Below, one piece after another: positions 36,674 to 45,613 of a DNA stretch of 64,000 nt (within the stretch, counting starts at the first letter, position 1; each line of letters opens with the position of its first letter). A model generated the notes under the pieces. It was given only the letters and a program-made list of their open reading frames with translations, was not told the origin of the DNA and ran no database searches. Where the stretch lies: NCBI GenBank assembly GCA_963846495.1, contig CAWJWP010000013.1, positions 1 through 64,000 of the forward strand. Reading direction: 5' to 3'. Position numbers and translations under genes: made by a program. This DNA comes from DASYQD01 sp963846495 (lineage in GTDB: Bacteria; Acidobacteriota; Thermoanaerobaculia; Multivoradales; JAIOJS01).

Positions 36674-37911
36674 GCCTCGGCGTCGAGCGCGACGCGAGCG
36701 CGCGCCGCACGCTGCTCGCCGCGGGTTTTCTACGCGCCGCGGCCACCTCGCTCGCCGGCATCGTCCTCGGCCTGTGGCTCGCCGAGCAGCAGCTCTCGGC
36801 GAGCACCGCCGGGCTCGTCGTCAGCGCCGGCCTCGCCGGCAGCGCGCTCGGCGCGCTGGCGATCACGCTGTGGGGAGCGCGCTGGCCGCCGCGGACCACG
36901 CTGCTCCTCTGCGGCGCGGCGACCGCGCTGGGCGCAGCGGCATTGCCGGTCGTCGGCGACCGCCCGATGCTGCTCGTCGCCGTCGCCTTCCTCGGCATGG
37001 TCAACGGCATGGGCCGCGATCGCGGCCCGGCGTCGGTGCTCGAGCAGTCGCTGCTTCCGGCGACGACCTCGGAAGCGCACCGCACGCGCGCCGTCGCCTG
37101 GTACACCGCCCTCCAGGACGCCGGCAGCGCGGCAGGCAGTCTCGCCGCGCTCGCCTTCGCGACCGCCCTCCGCGCGGGGCTCGTCGTGAACGCGCTGCTC
37201 CTCGCCGCGGCAGCGGCGATCTACTGGCGTCTGCCGCGGGTGAGCACGCGCGATCTCGTGCGCACGGGGGACGGCGCTCTCTCCCCCGCCAGCCGCCGCT
37301 TCCTCCTCCGCCTCTGTCTCCTCTTCGCCGTCGACGGCCTGGGCGGCGGCTTCCTCACTACCTCGCTCCTCACCTGGTTCTACGCCAGCCGCTTCGGCGT
37401 CGGCGCCGCCGTGCTCGGCCCGCTCTTCTTCGCCGGCCGCATCGCCAACGTCCTCTCGCACTTCGCGGCGGCCTGGCTGGCGCGCCGCATCGGTCTCGTC
37501 AACACGATGGTGTGGACGCACCTGCCCTCGAGCCTGCTGCTGCCCGCGATCGCCTTCGCGCCGACCTTCCCGTTCGCCGCCGCTTGCTACTTGCTGCGCG
37601 AGTGCCTGGTCGAGATGGACGTGCCGACACGCACCTCCTACGCGATGGCCATCGTCCGTCCCGAAGAGCGCACCGCCGCCGCCGGCTGGACCAACCTCAC
37701 CCGCCTCGCCAGTTGGGCCGCCGGCCCGATGATCGCCGGCGCGTTGATGAGCGGCGTCGCGCTCGCCGCGCCGCTGCTCGTCGCCGCGGCGGTGAAGGTG
37801 AGTTACGACCTCGCGTTGTGGATCTCCTTCCGCCGGTTACGGCCGCCGGAGGAGCGCCGCGTCAGACTGAGCGGCGATGCTGGACGAGATCCTCGACCGC
37901 TACCTGGCTGA
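36670..37911 (+). CDS. MFS transporter
   Basis: 413 residues with about 12 hydrophobic helices in two halves. It starts at GTG 36670, overlapping the chrA stop (GTGA). Typical are FLRAAATSLAGIVLGLWLAE, VAFLGMVNGMGRDRGPASV, a central charged loop and the second half LFAVDGLGGGFLTTSLLTWF and RECLVEMDVPTRTSYAMAIV. MFS proteins that accompany chrBA in other bacteria are sometimes called ChrC-like or exporter partners; the substrate is unknown. The last few codons overlap a nucleotidyltransferase remnant. Confidence 0.82.
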   Translation: MSLGVERDASARRTLLAAGFLRAAATSLAGIVLGLWLAEQQLSASTAGLVVSAGLAGSALGALAITLWGARWPPRTTLLLCGAATALGAAALPVVGDRPMLLVAVAFLGMVNGMGRDRGPASVLEQSLLPATTSEAHRTRAVAWYTALQDAGSAAGSLAALAFATALRAGLVVNALLLAAAAAIYWRLPRVSTRDLVRTGDGALSPASRRFLLRLCLLFAVDGLGGGFLTTSLLTWFYASRFGVGAAVLGPLFFAGRIANVLSHFAAAWLARRIGLVNTMVWTHLPSSLLLPAIAFAPTFPFAAACYLLRECLVEMDVPTRTSYAMAIVRPEERTAAAGWTNLTRLASWAAGPMIAGALMSGVALAAPLLVAAAVKVSYDLALWISFRRLRPPEERRVRLSGDAGRDPRPLPG

Positions 37912-38044
37912 GATCCTGCGGGTCGCGTTCACGCATGGGGCGCGCACCGTGCGCGTGTTCGGCTCGCTGGCGTTGACGGAGCCGTTGACAGTCCCACGAC
38001 GCGGACGTAGGGTGACTTGGCTCCCTAAACTCGTCATGGACTGA
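37877..38044 (+). pseudogene. Nucleotidyltransferase (MNT-like) N-terminal remnant
   Basis: A 55-codon frame: MLDEILDRYLAEILRVAFTH then GARTVRVFGSLALTEPL. The VRVFGS strand-turn is the start of a minimal nucleotidyltransferase (GSxxxG...SDxD) motif, but the Asp pair never comes and the frame runs into unrelated sequence before a TGA. This looks like a truncated antitoxin-type MNT gene. It overlaps the 3' end of the MFS gene. Confidence 0.45.
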
Positions 38045-38055
38045 AGGAGAATTGG

Positions 38056-38505
38056 ATGATCAACGACCTTGTCCATCTGCAGTGTCTGGGCAATCCGGAG
38101 ACCTCCATCGCGACCAGCTTTGCGATCACGCTCGACAACGGGACGCAATCCCCTTTCTTGGTCAACTTTTATGCGCCGTCGCCCTTGACGACCTCGGCCC
38201 CCTGGATCATCCAAACCTTCCTCAACCTCAGCGGCGACTCGTTCGAGGTCCAGGGCATGATCGCCAACCTCAACGTGAGGTTCGAGGTTCAGGTGGAGAG
38301 CTCGCCACTCACCGGTACGATCTCGGTCAACCCCGCACTCTCGGTTGACGTCACCCTTACCTCCCAGGGGACTGGCGACATCTTCACCTTGCCGGCAGGG
38401 GAAACGAGCCAATCGTTCTTCCTCAAGGTGGCGGACCTCGTCGATGCGACGAAGCGTGACCTCGTCCGCCAGCTGACCCCAGACGCGGGGAAATCGGGCA
38501 GCTGA
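38056..38505 (+). CDS. Hypothetical beta-rich protein
   Basis: 149 residues from ATG 38056 with a good GAAGGAG ribosome site. No signal peptide or membrane segment. The sequence (SIATSFAITLDNGTQSPFLV, LNVRFEVQVESSPLTGTISV, LSVDVTLTSQGTGDIFTLPA) alternates polar and hydrophobic residues, suggesting an all-beta fold. Codon choice is less GC-rich than the surroundings. I do not recognise a family. It is isolated: upstream lies the truncated nucleotidyltransferase and downstream the exporter operon promoter. Confidence 0.6.
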   Translation: MINDLVHLQCLGNPETSIATSFAITLDNGTQSPFLVNFYAPSPLTTSAPWIIQTFLNLSGDSFEVQGMIANLNVRFEVQVESSPLTGTISVNPALSVDVTLTSQGTGDIFTLPAGETSQSFFLKVADLVDATKRDLVRQLTPDAGKSGS

Positions 38506-38670
38506 CCTCTACGGCCGGCTGCTGTTCATCGCCCGCCGCCGGCAGCAGCGGCCTGCCGCCGCAAACGCGACAGGCGTAACTGACCCGCGTTCTTCGAAGC
38601 TGGCGAACGGCTTGCTCTCCTTGCGCTCCGGCCGGCTGGTGCGGTCGGCGGCCGGCGCCTGGGCGTAGCC

Positions 38671-38690
38671 CTTACATTTCCTTACACTTG
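38671..38690 (+). promoter_or_regulatory. Direct repeat CTTACA-N4-CTTACA upstream of the exporter operon
   Basis: CTTACATTTC and CTTACACTTG follow each other exactly, so CTTACA recurs with a 10-base period (TGTAAG on the other strand). Two half-sites one helical turn apart are the usual shape of an OmpR/CpxR-type response-regulator box. It is the only AT-rich spot in the 320-base gap 38506-38826, which otherwise holds no gene. Regulation by a two-component system is inferred. Confidence 0.45.
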
Positions 38691-38826
38691 CGCCGGGCCG
38701 GTGACGGAATAGAGTGCCGGCCGGCGCGCGTTGCGGAAAGCGGAGGGTGGGACCCGCGGGGCCGCGAAGCGGAGCGCCCGGTCCTCCGGGTGCCCGAGCG
38801 TAGCGAGGCCGGGGGAGGAGACGGCG

Positions 38827-40506
38827 ATGACGCAGCCGAAACCGAAGATCGATCCCGAGATAGAGGCGCAGCTCGGCCTCTCCGACGTCGCCTCCGGCAG
38901 CCGCACGCGGCGGGTGTGGCTGCGGCGCGGCGTGTGGGCGCTGCTCCTGCTGCTCGTCGTCGCCGGCTTCCTGTTCTGGCGGGCGCGCGGGCGCGCGCAG
39001 GCGGCGCCGCGTTACGTCACGACGCCGATCGAGCGTGGCGATCTCGCCGTCACCGTCACCGCCACCGGCACGCTGTCGGCGCTCGACACCGTCGAGGTGA
39101 GCTCGGAGGTCTCCGGCCGCGTCGCCGAGGTGCTGGTCGACTTCAACGACCGCGTGCGCAGCGGTCAGGTGCTCGCCGTGCTCAACCCCGAGCAGGCGCA
39201 GGCCCGGGCGCAGGAGGCGGCGGCGCAGGTCGAGGCGGCCAACGCTGGCCTCGTGCGCGCCCGCGCCACCGCCGAGGAGGCGCGCCGCAAGCTCGGCCGC
39301 GCCCAGGAGCTCGCCGACGCCGGCCTGCTGTCGAAGGACGATCTCGACACCGCGCAGGCGACGGCGCGCCGCGCCCAAGCCGACGTCGGTGCAGCGTCGG
39401 CGCAGACGACGGTGGCCCGTGCGAGCCTCGAGGATGTGCGCTCGGCGCTGCGCAAGACGACGATCGTCTCCCCCATCGACGGCATGGTGCTGTCGCGCTC
39501 GGTCGAGCCCGGGCAGACGGTGGCGGCGTCGCTGCAGGCGCCCGTGCTCTTCACCCTCGCCCGCGACCTCACCAAGATGAAGCTCGTCGTCGCCATCGAC
39601 GAGGCCGACGTCGGCAAGGTGACTGAAGGCGACTCGGCGACGTTCACCGTCGACGCCTACCCCGGCCGCACCTTTCTGTCGCGCGTCGAGCAGCTGCGCA
39701 ACGTCGCCAAGGTCGACCAGAACGTCGTCACCTACGAGGCGGTGCTGTCGGTCGACAACGCCGACATGGCGCTGCGACCAGGCATGACGGCGACGGCTGG
39801 CATCGTCACCGACGAAAAGAGCGCGGTGCTGCTGGTGCCCAACGCGGCGCTGCGCTTCACGCCTCCGGAGGTGCTGGCGCAGGAAGCCGGCTCGCGCGGC
39901 GGGCTGTTCATCCCCGGCGTCACGCGCGGCAGCCCGTTCGGCCGCGGCGGCGGGCAGGGCGGACGCGGCCAGGGACAGCAAGGCCAAGGACAAGCGGCAG
40001 GGCAGCGCGGCAGCGCGGGCGCTCCGGGCGCGAGCGGTGCGGCGGCGGGCCAGCGCGGCGGCGCTCCGGGCGGCGCGAGCGCCGGCGGCGCGGCGAGCGG
40101 CGAGCGCGGCTCCAACCGCGGGGATGCCGGCGCCGCGAGCGCCGATCGCGGCCGCTCCGCACGCGGCGGCGAAGCCGGCGGCGCCTCCGCAGCTCCTGGC
40201 GGTGCCGACCGCCGCGGCTCGGCCGCGACGGCCGGTGGCGTCCGCAACCGCGGCGCCGCGGGCTCGACGGGCGGCGGCGGCTTCGCGGGTCGCGGTGCAG
40301 CCGGCGGCGCCGGCGGCTCGTTCGGCCCCGGCGGCCGCGGCGGCTTCGGCGGCACTCGCGTCTGGGTGCTGCGCGCCGGCAAGCCTGAAGCGGTGTGGGT
40401 GAGCACCGGCTCGACCGACGGCCAGGTCACCGAGGTCGTCGGCGGCGAGCTGAAGGCCGGCGACGAGGTGATCGTCGACGTGGCGACGAGCGGAGCGAAG
40501 CGTTGA
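38827..40506 (+). CDS. macA: MacA-like periplasmic adaptor with Gly/Ala-rich insert
   Basis: 559-residue membrane-fusion protein. N-terminal anchor WALLLLLVVAGFLFWRARGR, the lipoyl-type half-motifs (VSSEVSGRVAEVLVDFNDRV and TTIVSPIDGMVLSRSVEPGQ), a coiled-coil hairpin between them and a beta-barrel part (MKLVVAIDEADVGKVTEGDS). Residues about 365-510 are an unusual low-complexity insert rich in Gly, Ala, Arg, Ser and Gln. The protein then resumes with VWVLRAGKPEAVWVSTGSTD and GDEVIVDVATSG. GGGGAGGAG precedes ATG 38827. First gene of a three-gene tripartite exporter operon; the outer-membrane partner is not in the window. Confidence 0.88.
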   Translation: MTQPKPKIDPEIEAQLGLSDVASGSRTRRVWLRRGVWALLLLLVVAGFLFWRARGRAQAAPRYVTTPIERGDLAVTVTATGTLSALDTVEVSSEVSGRVAEVLVDFNDRVRSGQVLAVLNPEQAQARAQEAAAQVEAANAGLVRARATAEEARRKLGRAQELADAGLLSKDDLDTAQATARRAQADVGAASAQTTVARASLEDVRSALRKTTIVSPIDGMVLSRSVEPGQTVAASLQAPVLFTLARDLTKMKLVVAIDEADVGKVTEGDSATFTVDAYPGRTFLSRVEQLRNVAKVDQNVVTYEAVLSVDNADMALRPGMTATAGIVTDEKSAVLLVPNAALRFTPPEVLAQEAGSRGGLFIPGVTRGSPFGRGGGQGGRGQGQQGQGQAAGQRGSAGAPGASGAAAGQRGGAPGGASAGGAASGERGSNRGDAGAASADRGRSARGGEAGGASAAPGGADRRGSAATAGGVRNRGAAGSTGGGGFAGRGAAGGAGGSFGPGGRGGFGGTRVWVLRAGKPEAVWVSTGSTDGQVTEVVGGELKAGDEVIVDVATSGAKR

Positions 40507-41246
40507 CGCAACCCCGCCTGCGCGAAGAAGAGCCCGCGGCGGGCATGGGCGGCGACGGCGTCGAGCCGCTGCTGTCGCTGCGCCACATCACCAAGGTCTA
40601 CGGCGAGGGCTCCGCCGCCGTGCACGCGCTGCGCGGCGTCGACCTCGACGTCTACCCCGGCGAGTTCGTGGCGGTGATGGGCGCGAGCGGTTCCGGCAAG
40701 TCGACCTGCATGAACCTGCTCGGCTGCCTCGACGTGCCGACCGGCGGCAATTACCTCTTCCGCGGCGTCGACGTCGGCGGTCTCGATCGCGAGCAGCTCG
40801 CCCTCCTGCGCCGCCACTACATCGGCTTCGTCTTCCAGGGCTTCAACCTGCTCGCTCGCACCTCGGCGCTCGAGAACGTCGAGCTGCCGCTCGTCTACAA
40901 GCGGGTGGCGAAGAAGGAGCGTCACGAGCGGGCGCGCTCGGCGCTGGCGCTGGTCGGCCTCTCCGGCCGCGAGCGCCATGCGCCGCACGAGCTCTCCGGC
41001 GGCCAGCAGCAGCGAGTGGCGATCGCGCGCGCGCTCGTCACCGAGCCGTCGCTGCTCCTCGCCGACGAGCCCACCGGCAACCTCGACAGCCGCACCAGCC
41101 AAGAGATCATGGAGCTGCTGTCGTCGCTCAACGACGAGCGCGACCTCACCATCGTCCTCGTCACCCACGAGCACGACGTCGCCTCCTGGGCGCGCCGCCG
41201 CGTGGTGTTCAAGGACGGCCTCATCGTGGCGCAGGAGGCCGCCTGA
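40503..41246 (+). CDS. MacB-type ABC exporter ATPase
   Basis: About 247 residues. Walker A GASGSGKSTCMNLLGCLDVP, the Q-loop IGFVFQGFNLLARTSALENV, LSGGQQQRVAIARALV, Walker B LLLADEPTGNLDS and switch VLVTHEHDVASW are the standard LolD/MacB ATPase set. TTG 40503 overlaps the adaptor stop (TTGA) and is taken as start, but ATG 40545 is equally plausible. It ends 2 bases before the permease gene. Confidence 0.9.
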   Translation: MTQPRLREEEPAAGMGGDGVEPLLSLRHITKVYGEGSAAVHALRGVDLDVYPGEFVAVMGASGSGKSTCMNLLGCLDVPTGGNYLFRGVDVGGLDREQLALLRRHYIGFVFQGFNLLARTSALENVELPLVYKRVAKKERHERARSALALVGLSGRERHAPHELSGGQQQRVAIARALVTEPSLLLADEPTGNLDSRTSQEIMELLSSLNDERDLTIVLVTHEHDVASWARRRVVFKDGLIVAQEAA

Positions 41247-41248
41247 CC

Positions 41249-42532
41249 ATGGTGCGGCCGACCCCGATCGCGCGACCGCACGCAGCCAGCGCGCCGGCCC
41301 CGAGGCCGCAGCACGGCGGCAGCGTCATGCTCGGCGAGACGCTGCTCATGGCCTGGCGCGAGATCCGTCGCAACGCGCTGCGCTCGTTCCTCACCATGCT
41401 CGGCGTCGTCATCGGCGTCGGTGCGGTGATCGTGCTCGTCACGCTCGGCGAGGGCGCCTCGACGAAGGTCAGGTCCGACATCGCCAAGATGGGCGAGAAC
41501 CTGCTCATCGTCAGGAGCGGCTCCTTCCGCCGCGGCCCCTCGTCGACGCCGGCGCGCTCCTTCACCCGCGACGACGCGACGGCGATCGGCCGCGAGGTCG
41601 GCGGCCTCGCCGGCCTGGCGCCGGCGGCCGAGCGCCAGCAGCTGGTCGTCTACGGCAACCGCAACTGGCGGACGCAAGTCGCCGGCAGCAGCGCCGACTA
41701 CTTCGAGGTGCGCGGTTACGACCTGCAGTCCGGGCGGACGTTCACGCCCAGCGAGGCGAGCGCCGGCAAGCCGCTGTGCGTCGTCGGGCCGACGGTGATC
41801 AAGGAGCTGTTCGGCGGCGCCGACCCGCTCGGGCAGACGGTGCGCGTCGGGCGCACGCCCTGCGAGGTGATCGGCACCCTGGTGGCCAAGGGCGAGGCTG
41901 CTTTCGGCCAGGACCAGGACGATCTGGTGGTGATGCCGCTCGTCGCCTTTCAGCGCCGCATCGCCGGCAACAACGACATCACCACCATCTACGTGTCGGC
42001 GGCACCCGGCCGCTCGACGGCGTTGGTGCAGAGCCAGATCGAGGCGTTGGTGCGCGAGCGCCGCCGCGTGACCAACCCCGCGGAGGACGACTTCACGGTG
42101 CGCGACATGGCGGAGATCGCGGCGACGATGGCGAGCACGACCGGCGCCCTGGCGGCGCTGCTCGGCGCCATCGCCGGCGTCTCGCTGCTCGTCGGCGGCA
42201 TCGGCATCATGAACATCATGCTGGTGTCGGTCACCGAGCGCACGCGCGAGATCGGCATCCGTCTCTCCATCGGCGCCCTGCCGCGCGAGGTCCTGCTGCA
42301 GTTCCTCGTCGAGGCTGCCGTGCTGTCGAGCATCGGCGGCACCATCGGCATCTTGCTCGGGTTGCTCGGCTCTATGGCAGCGTCGCGCGGGCTGCAAGTG
42401 CCCTTCGTGCTGGTGCCGAGGATCCTCCTCATCGCCTTTGCCTTCTCGGCGGTGATCGGCGTGCTCTTCGGCTTCCTGCCTGCACGCCGGGCGGCACGGC
42501 TGAATCCGATCGAAGCGCTGCGGCACGAGTGA
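41249..42532 (+). CDS. MacB-type ABC exporter permease
   Basis: 427 residues. TM1 FLTMLGVVIGVGAVIVLVTL is followed by a periplasmic MacB-PCD domain (QVAGSSADYFEVRGYDLQSG, EVIGTLVAKGEAAFGQDQDD) and three C-terminal helices with GGIGIMNIMLVSVTERTREI and ending GFLPARRAARLNPIEALRHE. It separates ATPase and permease functions, unlike E. coli MacB which is one chain. The natural start could be ATG 41249 or the ATG before LGETLLMAWREIRRNALR. With the two upstream genes it forms a macrolide/peptide-type exporter. Confidence 0.9.
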   Translation: MVRPTPIARPHAASAPAPRPQHGGSVMLGETLLMAWREIRRNALRSFLTMLGVVIGVGAVIVLVTLGEGASTKVRSDIAKMGENLLIVRSGSFRRGPSSTPARSFTRDDATAIGREVGGLAGLAPAAERQQLVVYGNRNWRTQVAGSSADYFEVRGYDLQSGRTFTPSEASAGKPLCVVGPTVIKELFGGADPLGQTVRVGRTPCEVIGTLVAKGEAAFGQDQDDLVVMPLVAFQRRIAGNNDITTIYVSAAPGRSTALVQSQIEALVRERRRVTNPAEDDFTVRDMAEIAATMASTTGALAALLGAIAGVSLLVGGIGIMNIMLVSVTERTREIGIRLSIGALPREVLLQFLVEAAVLSSIGGTIGILLGLLGSMAASRGLQVPFVLVPRILLIAFAFSAVIGVLFGFLPARRAARLNPIEALRHE

Positions 42533-42556
42533 CGGCAGCGGCGGCGCCAGCTGCCG
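42533..42556. terminator. Possible bidirectional terminator hairpin
   Basis: A perfect 7-base stem, CGGCAGC with GCTGCCG, and a 10-base loop lie directly after the permease stop, between convergent genes. There is no T-tract on either side, so intrinsic termination is only a suggestion. Confidence 0.3.
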
Positions 42557-42585
42557 AGCGGCACAGCATCGCCAGGCGCGGCGCG

Positions 42586-43206
42586 CTAAGAGCAGCCCTC
42601 GACCCAGCGCACCTGCGGCATCAAGCCCACCCGCACGTCGGTCGCCCTGCGACCGTCGGTCTCCACCACCCACCAGGTCTCGCCCGCGCCGGTGGGCGCG
42701 CTCATGTAGTGGCCTCCGTCGACGTATTTGTGCGGGGTAACCTCGGTAGCAGGACCGAGCAGCTTCTTCACGCGCTTCTCGCGGTCGCCGGAGCGGACCC
42801 CGACCGAGGTCACGACCGCCGAGCCGCGCTCAACGTCGAGCCGCACGACGCGCCCGTCGACCACCATCACCGCCAAGCCCTTGGGTGCACCTTTGGGAAC
42901 CACGTACTCACACTCGCCGGCGGGGCCCAGCGGATCGAGGCCGCCGCCGAGCGCGGCGCGCAGCTCCGCCACGGTCATGCCGATGCGCACCGGACCCGCG
43001 CCGCGGGGACCCACCATCCACGGATCCGCGGCGGCGCTCGGAGAGCTCCCGGCCGCGGGCGTCGACGGGGACGCGGTTGGCGCCGCCACCGCCGGACCTG
43101 GTGGCGTTGCAGCCGGCCGTTCCGACGTCGGAGCGCGTCCGCAGGCGGCGAAGATGAGCGGTCCCGCAAGGAGGCCTAAGGCAGGAACGAGTAATCTGTT
43201 CGGCAT
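42586..43206 (-). CDS. Lipoprotein of unknown function
   Basis: 206 residues. A signal with lipobox FAAC gives lipidation at Cys22, followed by a Pro/Ala/Ser/Thr-rich linker and a small folded domain: VRIGMTVAELRAALGGGLDP, then CEYVVPKGAPKGLAVMVVDG and a final segment with a Cys (RWVEGCS). The two Cys in the folded part may pair. GAGG sits before ATG 43206. It is divergent from the DUF4920 gene, with 110 bases between. Confidence 0.7.
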   Translation of the reverse strand: MPNRLLVPALGLLAGPLIFAACGRAPTSERPAATPPGPAVAAPTASPSTPAAGSSPSAAADPWMVGPRGAGPVRIGMTVAELRAALGGGLDPLGPAGECEYVVPKGAPKGLAVMVVDGRVVRLDVERGSAVVTSVGVRSGDREKRVKKLLGPATEVTPHKYVDGGHYMSAPTGAGETWWVVETDGRRATDVRVGLMPQVRWVEGCS

Positions 43207-43316
43207 GACTGCGCCTCGACGCACGATGCGTGCCGCGGGCACCGCGGAGGAAGGACCGCCGCGCGTCCTCCACGGCGCCTGATACGGTTGCCTGCAACAT
43301 AACCGAGGAGCACCAC

Positions 43317-43790
43317 ATGCGCCCATTGCGCTTCTTCGCCACCGCCGCCGTTCTGCTCGCCACCTTCCCGCTTGCCGCCGTCGCTGGCGACCGCCACGTC
43401 GGCGCCGAGATCACCGTCGCCGAGGCGACTCCCATCGCCACGATTGTCGGCAAGCCCGACGACTATGCGGGCAAAGTGGTGCGTGTCGAGGGCGAGGTGC
43501 GCGGCGTCTGCACTGCGGCGGGTTGCTGGATGGACGTCGGCGATGCGAGTGGCAATCGCATCCGTATCAAGGTCGACGATGGCGTGCTCGTCTTCCCCGC
43601 CGATGCCGTGGGGCACTCGGCGGTGGCGCAGGGGACGGTGGTCGTCAAAGAGATGACGCGCGAGAAGTACGTCGAATGGCACCGTCATCTCGCGGCAGAA
43701 GGTGGCGAGCCTTTCGACGAGAGCAAGCTCGGCGAGGGGCCGTTTCGTGTCGTCGAGCTCGCCGGCACCGGCGCCGATATCGGCGGCTGA
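43317..43790 (+). CDS. Secreted DUF4920-like protein
   Basis: 157 residues. A signal peptide (FFATAAVLLATFPLAAVAG) precedes an OB-like domain: VVRVEGEVRGVCTAAGCWMD, IRIKVDDGVLVFPADAVGHS, VAQGTVVVKEMTREKYVEWH. The CxxxxCWM pair of cysteines is characteristic of DUF4920. The role is unestablished; a metal or redox role is suggested by the cysteines. CGAGGAG precedes ATG 43317. It ends 7 bases from the convergent glycosyltransferase. Confidence 0.75.
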   Translation: MRPLRFFATAAVLLATFPLAAVAGDRHVGAEITVAEATPIATIVGKPDDYAGKVVRVEGEVRGVCTAAGCWMDVGDASGNRIRIKVDDGVLVFPADAVGHSAVAQGTVVVKEMTREKYVEWHRHLAAEGGEPFDESKLGEGPFRVVELAGTGADIGG

Positions 43791-43797
43791 GACGGCG

Positions 43798-45540
43798 TCA
43801 GGGCAGCACTTGCAGGACCATCTGCTGGTGCGGGTCGAGCTTCTGCGAGCCGGGTAGCGTCGTGCCGGTGGCACGGTAGTTCCGGTTGCTGCGCGCGCCT
43901 CGCGCCTCCATCGCGAGCAGTACCACGGCCGCGCAGGCCAGCGCGACGAGGAGACGCCGCGGCGGTCGCTCATCGACGTCGAGCGCCGGCAGCCGCAGCC
44001 GCCGGCGCACGATCGCTTGGCCCACGGTCACGAGCGTGACGGCGCCGAAGGTCTGCCAGAGCGGCATGTAGAGCAGCCCTTGCCGGGCGTAGCCAAAGAA
44101 CAGACCAGTGGTCAGCAGGCAGATCGCCGTCAGTAAGAGGACGATGCCGAGCCACCGACGCGCGCGGCCGCCGCATGTCCAGCACAGGCCGAGGCCGACG
44201 ATCGCGAGCGGAAGGCGCAGCCACATCGCGGTGTTCGAGGTCGGCACGAAGACGTCGATCGGGCGGCGCACGCCGTCGAGGCCGGCAGGCCAGTTCCACT
44301 GCGTCCAGCCGAGGCGCCAGGCGTCGGCCATCAAGCGCCACTTCTGCAGCACGAGGTGTGCGGCGTCGCCGGGGTGCGCGACGGCCCAATCGCGCGCCAT
44401 CGCATCGCCGTGGAGCAGGAACCGGAGGTGCTCGGGGTTCTCGACGTTGAGCACGCCGCTACCGCCGTCGCTCGCCAGGTAGCGTCGCGAGAAGGTGCCG
44501 TCGGCGAGCGGGTTGTTGGCCAGTGCGAGGTTGATCGGGCCGTAGATGGTGATCGGCACCAGCGTCGGCAGCGGCTCGGCGAGGTGCAGCCGCTCGTTCG
44601 CGGCTGACAGCTGGATGGCGTTGCGCACCGTCCACGGTGCGACGGCGAGCAGCCAACCGGCGAGCACCAGCACCCACGGCACGAGCGCGCCAACGCTTGC
44701 GCGCGACGAACGCCGGATCCGCCCCACGACCCAACCGCCAAGGCCGACGAGCCCCAACGCCAACCCGATCAGCGCCCCTTCCGCTCGCACCAACGCAAGC
44801 GCGCCGAGGAGGACACCGACGACGAGCGGTTTCCACGGCGGTAGCGAGCTCGGACGTGGCCCCTCCGTTTCGCCTACCGCCAGCGGATGCTCGAGCCACC
44901 GCGTCCAGAGGAGCAGGCACAGCAGCAACAACGTCTGAAAGGTGCCCTCGCTCACCGGCGCGACGTGCAGCACGTAGAGACCGAAGTCGTACGTCGCGAG
45001 GAGCGCCGCGACGAGCGCCACGGTGCGGCCGAGATAGGGCCGCACGAGAAGGTAAAGCAGACCGACCGAGACGCTGCCGATCAGCGCCATCACCGCCTTG
45101 ACGGCGAAGTACGGCACGCGGTCGTCCGCTCCGCCGGCGCCGAAGCCGGCATGGACGAGCGCCAGGAGCCAAGGAAAGCCGGGCGGGTGGAAGGGGATGC
45201 CGCCGTCGTAGAGCCGACCCGCCAGCAACGCGCGCGCGTAGTGGAAGAAGGTCTCGGAGTCGCCCTCGTAGAAGATCGTGTAGGGCCAGCTCCAGTCGCG
45301 GTTGGAGCGCAAGAAGGCGAGGCGGTGGAGCCACGCGAGCAGGATCAGCCCTGCCGCAAGCCACCCATCGCGAAAGCGATCTGGCCGCAGCTCACTCTTG
45401 GCCTGCGACGCCGCGCCCGCGCTTCCAACGCGCCCGCCCGTCCGCCGACCTCCACCCGAGGCGGCACGCGATCGTGGACGGTTCGCTTTCGCTCTTGCCA
45501 AGCCGGGATCGCGGACTCTACACTCCGGCGACGTTCCCAC
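43798..45540 (-). CDS. GT-C family membrane glycosyltransferase (ArnT/GT39-like)
   Basis: Up to 580 residues with about a dozen membrane helices. The first periplasmic loop contains YEGDSETFFHYARALLAG; the acidic EGDSE is typical of the catalytic Asp/Glu of GT-C transferases that use lipid-linked sugars. GGIPFHPPGFPWLLALVHAG and a central APWTVRNAIQLSAANERLHL also recur in the family. The first 50 residues are Arg/Gly-rich, so the real start is likely nearer RFRDGWLAAGLILLAWLHRL. The acceptor is unknown. It is divergent from the metalloprotease gene. Confidence 0.78.
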   Translation of the reverse strand: MGTSPECRVRDPGLARAKANRPRSRAASGGGRRTGGRVGSAGAASQAKSELRPDRFRDGWLAAGLILLAWLHRLAFLRSNRDWSWPYTIFYEGDSETFFHYARALLAGRLYDGGIPFHPPGFPWLLALVHAGFGAGGADDRVPYFAVKAVMALIGSVSVGLLYLLVRPYLGRTVALVAALLATYDFGLYVLHVAPVSEGTFQTLLLLCLLLWTRWLEHPLAVGETEGPRPSSLPPWKPLVVGVLLGALALVRAEGALIGLALGLVGLGGWVVGRIRRSSRASVGALVPWVLVLAGWLLAVAPWTVRNAIQLSAANERLHLAEPLPTLVPITIYGPINLALANNPLADGTFSRRYLASDGGSGVLNVENPEHLRFLLHGDAMARDWAVAHPGDAAHLVLQKWRLMADAWRLGWTQWNWPAGLDGVRRPIDVFVPTSNTAMWLRLPLAIVGLGLCWTCGGRARRWLGIVLLLTAICLLTTGLFFGYARQGLLYMPLWQTFGAVTLVTVGQAIVRRRLRLPALDVDERPPRRLLVALACAAVVLLAMEARGARSNRNYRATGTTLPGSQKLDPHQQMVLQVLP

Positions 45541-45613
45541 AGCACCCCGGCTTCTTTCGGGGATCTACAGACAGCATGCGCTCTCGCGAGCGCTCCCCCA
45601 GGAGGGGACCACG

